Of a DNA stretch of 64,000 nt, positions 60,268 through 64,000 are shown one piece after another (within the stretch, counting starts at the first letter, position 1; the number at the start of each line of letters is the position of its first letter). The notes beneath the pieces are model-generated. The model ran no database searches. It saw only the letters and a program-made list of their open reading frames with translations, and was not told the origin of the DNA. The DNA is from Coxiellaceae bacterium (GTDB taxonomy: Bacteria; Pseudomonadota; Gammaproteobacteria; Coxiellales; Coxiellaceae), in contig JARGOB010000002.1 in NCBI GenBank assembly GCA_029212925.1, forward strand, positions 124,001-188,000. The letters are read 5' to 3'. A program made the position numbers and the translations under genes.

Positions 60268-60325
60268 TATAACTTCATTTTTATACCATTTCAAAGCTTA
60301 ATCAGGGTATAAAATTGAAGTTATA
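60268..60325. promoter_or_regulatory. Inverted repeat upstream of the AAA/DUF4143 gene
   Basis: TATAACTTCATTTTTATACC (60268-60287) and GGTATAAAATTGAAGTTATA (60306-60325) are inverted repeats, 19 of 20 positions matching, around an 18-nt centre. It starts 10 bp upstream of the ATG. Candidate autoregulatory operator, or a 5' hairpin in the mRNA. Confidence 0.65.
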
Positions 60326-60353
60326 CTGCATATATATACCAAATAAAATAAAA

Positions 60354-60854
60354 TCAATCAGTTACGGCTGTCGGCAGACGCTCTAAAGTGACAAACTGAT
60401 AGTCATAAGGGTTTTGTTTATCCGCAGGGTATTCCTCACGACTGGCCATTTGCCATTGATCGCTGTCCCAGGCAGGGAAAAAAGTATCGCCTTCTACAGC
60501 AGCATCGATAAAAGTCAGGTACATGCGATCCGCGATCGGTAATGCTTGCTCATACAATGTTGAGCCGCCGACAACCATAATCACTTCATCAATATCACAA
60601 CTGGCAATGGCTTGTGGTAAGTCATTAAATACATCACAACCATCGATGGTCAAATCAGCTTGGCGACTAATGACAATATTACGTCGCTTCGGCAAGGGCT
60701 TGCCAATGCTGTCAAAGGTTTTACGGCCCATGATCACCGTTTTACCCGCCGTCATGTTTTTAAAGTGCTTTAAATCTTCCGGCATATGCCAAGGCATATC
60801 ACCGTTTAAGCCAATCACTCGTTGTTGTGCCATCGCGGCTATTAATGCGAGCAT
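60354..60854 (-). CDS. folA: Dihydrofolate reductase
   Basis: 166 residues from the ATG at 60852-60854 with GAGG upstream. IAAMAQQRVIGLNGDMPWHMPEDLKHFKNMT is the family opening, with the catalytic Asp in MPEDLKHF. VIMGRKTFDSIGKPLPKRRNIVISR follows, then MVVGGSTLYEQALP, YLTFIDAAVEGDTFFP. It reduces dihydrofolate to tetrahydrofolate. The longer frame to 60935 overlaps the upstream ABC-F stop and is not needed. Confidence 0.96.
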   Translation of the reverse strand: MLALIAAMAQQRVIGLNGDMPWHMPEDLKHFKNMTAGKTVIMGRKTFDSIGKPLPKRRNIVISRQADLTIDGCDVFNDLPQAIASCDIDEVIMVVGGSTLYEQALPIADRMYLTFIDAAVEGDTFFPAWDSDQWQMASREEYPADKQNPYDYQFVTLERLPTAVTD

Positions 60855-60867
60855 ATGTTTTCCTCTT

Positions 60868-62466
60868 TTATGCGAGGCCTTGGGAGGCAAGGTAATCGTC
60901 ATAGTGGCCTTTGTAATGTATAACATCTCCACCATGCTTAATCTCTATCACTTGAGTAGCCAACGATGACACAAAAGCACGGTCATGACTGACAAAAATA
61001 ATCGTACCTTTGTATTCTTCCAAGCCCATATTGAGCGCTTCAATCGATTCCATATCCAAGTGATTAGTTGGCTCATCGAGCACTAATACATTGGGGCGTT
61101 GCAAGGTTAACTTTGCTAACAATAGCCGGACCTTTTCACCACCTGACGTCACCTTTACGGATTTTTTAATATCATCACCGGAAAATAACATACGACCTAA
61201 AGCACCACGGAACACTTGCTCATCGTCGCCCTCTTGCCCCCAGTTGGTAATCCATTCGTATAGCGTTTCACCCTTTTCGAATTGATCATTATGGTCCTGA
61301 GCAAAATAACCTGGCGTTGCATTTTCAGACCACTTTACCTCTCCACTGGTCGGCTGCATATCAGCAACCAATGTTTTTACTAGCGTTGATTTACCGATAC
61401 CGTTTGGCCCAATAATTGCAACGCGCTCACCTGGCTCAATCATTAAGCTCACATCATGGAACAGTGGTGGCTCATCGCCATAGCCATTGGTCAGTTTATT
61501 GGTTTCTAATACTTTACGATGAATCTGCTTACCGTCTTCAAATTTAATATAAGGAAAACGACGACTGGATGGCTTAACTTCTACTAATTGCAACTTATCA
61601 ATTTGCTTTTGACGCGACGTGGCTTGACGCGACTTAGCGGCATTCGCTGCAAAACGACGCACAAAAGCTTGCAGCTCATTAATCTTCGCCTGCTTACGTG
61701 CATTATCTGTTTGCATTTTTTGTTTAGCGGCCATCGCTGCTGCCATATATTCATCGTAGCTACCTGGGAATAAACGTATTTCACCGTAATCCAAATCCGC
61801 CGTATGCGTACAAACCGCATTTAAAAAGTGTCGATCGTGAGACACGATGATCATGGTGCATTTACGTTCACGTAACACACTTTCTAACCAACGAATGGTA
61901 TTAATATCCAAGTTATTAGTCGGCTCATCGAGTAGCATAATGTCGGGGTCTGAAAATAACACTTGCGTTAATAACACACGCAATTTCAAACCGGGAGCTA
62001 GTTCGCTCATTTTTTTACCATGCAACTCCAGCGGAATATCCACACCTAATAATAATTCACCCGCACGCGCCTCTGCTGAATAACCGTCATGCTCGGCGTA
62101 TTCCATTTCTAATTCTGCTACCCGCATGCCTTGCTCTTCATTCATCTCTGGCAACGCATAGATAGCATCACGCTCTTGCTTAATCGTCCATAATTCTTTG
62201 TGCCCCATAATCACCGCATCAATGACATTAAAGTCTTCAAATGCAAATTGATCCTGACTCAACGATGCCACACGCTCATTTGGTCCAAAAGTGACGCTGC
62301 CTTGCGTCGCTTCTAGTTTGCCGGATAGGATTTTCAAAAAAGTGGATTTACCACTGCCGTTTGCGCCAATTAAGCCATAATGACCGCCTTCTTCAAATTT
62401 GACAGACACATTTTCAAATAACGGCTTGGAACCAAACTGCATGGTAAGATTTGCTGTGGATAACAT
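60868..62466 (-). CDS. ybiT: ABC-F ATPase, YbiT type
   Basis: 532 residues with two ABC domains and no membrane segments. First domain: Walker [10 protein letters not shown] near 34, ABC signature [15 protein letters not shown] near 156, Walker [13 protein letters not shown] near 176. Second domain: GPNGIGKST near 354, [14 protein letters not shown] near 442, [12 protein letters not shown] near 462. The inter-domain helix (about 240-320) is Lys/Gln-rich ([24 protein letters not shown]). ABC-F proteins act at the ribosome. folA follows 14 bp after the stop and is probably in the same transcript. Confidence 0.95.
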   Translation of the reverse strand: MLSTANLTMQFGSKPLFENVSVKFEEGGHYGLIGANGSGKSTFLKILSGKLEATQGSVTFGPNERVASLSQDQFAFEDFNVIDAVIMGHKELWTIKQERDAIYALPEMNEEQGMRVAELEMEYAEHDGYSAEARAGELLLGVDIPLELHGKKMSELAPGLKLRVLLTQVLFSDPDIMLLDEPTNNLDINTIRWLESVLRERKCTMIIVSHDRHFLNAVCTHTADLDYGEIRLFPGSYDEYMAAAMAAKQKMQTDNARKQAKINELQAFVRRFAANAAKSRQATSRQKQIDKLQLVEVKPSSRRFPYIKFEDGKQIHRKVLETNKLTNGYGDEPPLFHDVSLMIEPGERVAIIGPNGIGKSTLVKTLVADMQPTSGEVKWSENATPGYFAQDHNDQFEKGETLYEWITNWGQEGDDEQVFRGALGRMLFSGDDIKKSVKVTSGGEKVRLLLAKLTLQRPNVLVLDEPTNHLDMESIEALNMGLEEYKGTIIFVSHDRAFVSSLATQVIEIKHGGDVIHYKGHYDDYLASQGLA

Positions 62467-62591
62467 ATGCTTCTCTATGATCTAAGGTATAAACTGCGGC
62501 GATTTTAGCACATGCTTGCTGCTGTGTGAATGTAGTGATTTGCTCCACCCGGCAGCTCCATCTATTCTTATACTTAGAGAACAGTTAGGGG

Positions 62592-62632
62592 TATAATGAC
62601 CAACGTAAAAGACCTCCCTTCTTGCCAAAAGA
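62592..62632 (+). promoter_or_regulatory. Promoter -10 and leader hairpin before the last gene
   Basis: TATAAT at 62592-62597 with a weak -35 (TTATAC about 18 bp earlier) would start transcription near 62604. GACCTC (from about 62610) pairs with GAGGTC (ending near 62632) in the leader. A 16-codon frame also begins inside the -10 box at 62596 and is probably incidental. Confidence 0.45.
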
Positions 62633-62657
62633 GGTCTGGCCACGGAAAGGCAGGCTA

Positions 62658-64000
62658 ATGAACATTACTATAAATGCTAAAAACACTGCTTTTGTCATTG
62701 TTGCAACATCGCTGATGTGCTTAGCATCCTACATGCTTAATACCCACACGTTTTTATATTGGGATGTAGCCTGGCACGTAGAAGGAGCGGCTAGAGTACT
62801 TAACGGCGGACGCTACTTAAGCAACCTTGCTGATGATAACCCGCCAATGGTTTTTTTTTACTACCTACCTTTAGCTTACTTCTGCAAAGCAATTGGCATA
62901 CTCAGCACTGAAGCCACGCATACCTATATATATGCCCTTTACATAGCTTGCTTCTCAGTTATTTATTGTGTGTTAAAAAACAATGAGCTATCTACACTTA
63001 AGATTAATATCATTTACCTCACAGCAATCAGCCTCACCTTATTTCTTGGTGTCAATTATATTGGCCAAAGAGAACTTAATATGCTTTGCTTTTTTACACC
63101 ATACCTCTTACTCAATCTATTTAATAAAAAACCAAGTCGGTTAACCGGTTTAGCCTCTGCCTCATTAGCCGCCATTGGAATCATGCAAGCACCTTTTTAT
63201 CTATTATTACCGGTAATAATAGATACCTACAATAACCTAATAGAGCATTCACAAATACGCCTTACACAGATCATATTTTATTGCCTATGTGTATTTCTGC
63301 TTCTGGTTAGCTATCTTTTATATCCACACTACTTTGACACCATTATCCCTCTTGTGTACTTTGCCCAACATGCATTAAACACAATGTATACCCAGATGAT
63401 TTTATTTAACCCAATTCTATGGCCTTGTATCGTCGCATTATTGCTGCTACCACTACTTTTAATCAAGACCACTGCAAAATACAATGCAATAAAATGCATT
63501 TTACTGATTGTTTGCGCCATACTGATTTATTTACTTGAACATAAGATATGGTTCTATCATCTGCTGCCAGTCATTTACTTGAGTGTGATATCCTTCGCTT
63601 TTCTTGCTACTCAAAATATAAGCGACTCCTTTGTAAAAAAAACGATAATTTACACACCTATTATCTTGCTACTATTCACCTTTTTACTGATAACAATACC
63701 CCAATACATAAAAAACCGGCAGCAATTCGCCGATTCACAATCACAGATTAACCAGCTGATTCGATTCACTCATACTATCAGCAATAAAAACGCTAAACTG
63801 CTTATTTTAACAACACGAGTAACACCCACCTATGAAGTTCAACTACACACAGGCATTCATGTTATTTCTCCTTGGGCAAATGACTGGATACTCCCCAGCC
63901 TCGTAGCTACCAACAGTCAAGTTAATACAAAAGAACTGAATAAACTGCAGCGCCTCTATACCACATTAATATTAAATGCGCTCAAGCAGGCACCTCAATA
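62658..64000 (+). CDS. GT-C glycosyltransferase-like membrane protein, truncated by window edge
   Basis: At least 447 residues, with about eleven hydrophobic segments, running off the right edge. The first loop reads FLYWDVAWHVEGAARVLNGGRYLSNLADDNPPMVFFYYLP: an acidic Asp and a WH-x(n)-A-R-x-L stretch followed by DNPP, as in the PMT_2/ArnT-like family. The C-terminal part after the last membrane segment looks soluble (SNKNAKLLILTTRVTP). The ATG at 62658 follows GGAAAGGCAGG. Like the genes at 1.9 and 15.7 kb, it may act on LPS or another surface glycan; the donor and acceptor are unknown. Confidence 0.8.
   Translation, partial: MNITINAKNTAFVIVATSLMCLASYMLNTHTFLYWDVAWHVEGAARVLNGGRYLSNLADDNPPMVFFYYLPLAYFCKAIGILSTEATHTYIYALYIACFSVIYCVLKNNELSTLKINIIYLTAISLTLFLGVNYIGQRELNMLCFFTPYLLLNLFNKKPSRLTGLASASLAAIGIMQAPFYLLLPVIIDTYNNLIEHSQIRLTQIIFYCLCVFLLLVSYLLYPHYFDTIIPLVYFAQHALNTMYTQMILFNPILWPCIVALLLLPLLLIKTTAKYNAIKCILLIVCAILIYLLEHKIWFYHLLPVIYLSVISFAFLATQNISDSFVKKTIIYTPIILLLFTFLLITIPQYIKNRQQFADSQSQINQLIRFTHTISNKNAKLLILTTRVTPTYEVQLHTGIHVISPWANDWILPSLVATNSQVNTKELNKLQRLYTTLILNALKQAPQ

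Noticed and set aside
62596..62646. 16-codon leader peptide before the last gene
   Set aside because: The ATG lies within the presumed -10 box, there is no ribosome binding site, and the sequence has no run of a regulatory amino acid.
1..64000. tRNA or rRNA genes
   Set aside because: I looked for tRNA-like cloverleaf ends and conserved T-loop strings and for rRNA segments and recognised none; a tRNAscan run would settle this.

Overview
The window is chromosomal DNA of a gammaproteobacterium with an AT-leaning genome, judged by eye. Gene content that supports this is lptD-surA-rsmA-apaH with divergent amgK-murU, dapF next to a lipoprotein of LptM type, KdoO, EF-P with EpmA, TtcA, and a fused aspartokinase/diaminopimelate decarboxylase. 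Several long proteins without recognisable families are rich in Pro, Arg and Ala and scattered among housekeeping genes. Together with dispersed palindromic repeats of the TCATCCCGG and GTCATTGCGAGGAGC kinds, this resembles host-associated lineages such as the Legionellales. That placement is inference; there is no rRNA in the window to test it.

Layout. 1-4.4 kb: 5' part of transketolase, two small related one-TM proteins, a GT-C glycosyltransferase and a Pro-rich tail-anchored-like protein. 4.4-7.3 kb: repeat-rich DNA around a DUF218 envelope protein and an AlbA_2 regulator that is preceded by a 29-bp iterated array. 7.3-11.8 kb: glmS, two remotely related unknown proteins and an SMP-30 family hydrolase. 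12-19.5 kb: ttcA, polA, a polytopic membrane protein and lysAC. 19.5-28.5 kb: an unknown basic protein, then a tightly packed minus-strand run of TolC, MacA, MacB ATPase, MacB permease, TrkA and TrkH. 28.6-30.8 kb: divergently, a 39-codon peptide gene and an asparagine-synthetase-like gene that I read as a lasso-peptide precursor and its cyclase. 30.8-37.1 kb: a large exported protein, priA, a PspC protein, efp and epmA. 37.1-39.7 kb: three tandem membrane proteins built from five copies of one module, and a small exported protein. 39.7-46 kb: psd, cca, a phosphotransferase, a YhcG-type nuclease, a MidA-type methyltransferase and unknowns. 45.9-46.3 kb: a cluster of long inverted repeats. 46.3-52 kb: dksA with a histone-like tail, dapF, an outer-membrane protein, kdoO, lptM-like, an esterase, murU and amgK. 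52-59 kb: lptD, surA, rsmA, uspA, a thioesterase, sppA and apaH. 59-64 kb: an AAA/DUF4143 protein, folA, a YbiT-type ABC-F protein and a partial GT-C glycosyltransferase.

The most interesting system is the lasso-peptide locus at 28.6-30.8 kb. The precursor begins at a GTG codon with a good ribosome binding site and sits behind a near-consensus promoter. Its leader carries a W-x-x-P-x-L motif and a Thr at -2, and the predicted 18-residue core has an Asp at ring position 9. The cyclase follows 40 bp later. No RRE protein or leader peptidase lies in the window, so the locus is either split or incomplete. A complete MacAB-TolC exporter is transcribed divergently from the same intergenic region.

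Other notable structure: a palindromic repeat inserted in frame into the MacA signal peptide, an epmA reading frame with no standard start codon in front of its conserved N-terminus, and long hairpin elements behind dksA.
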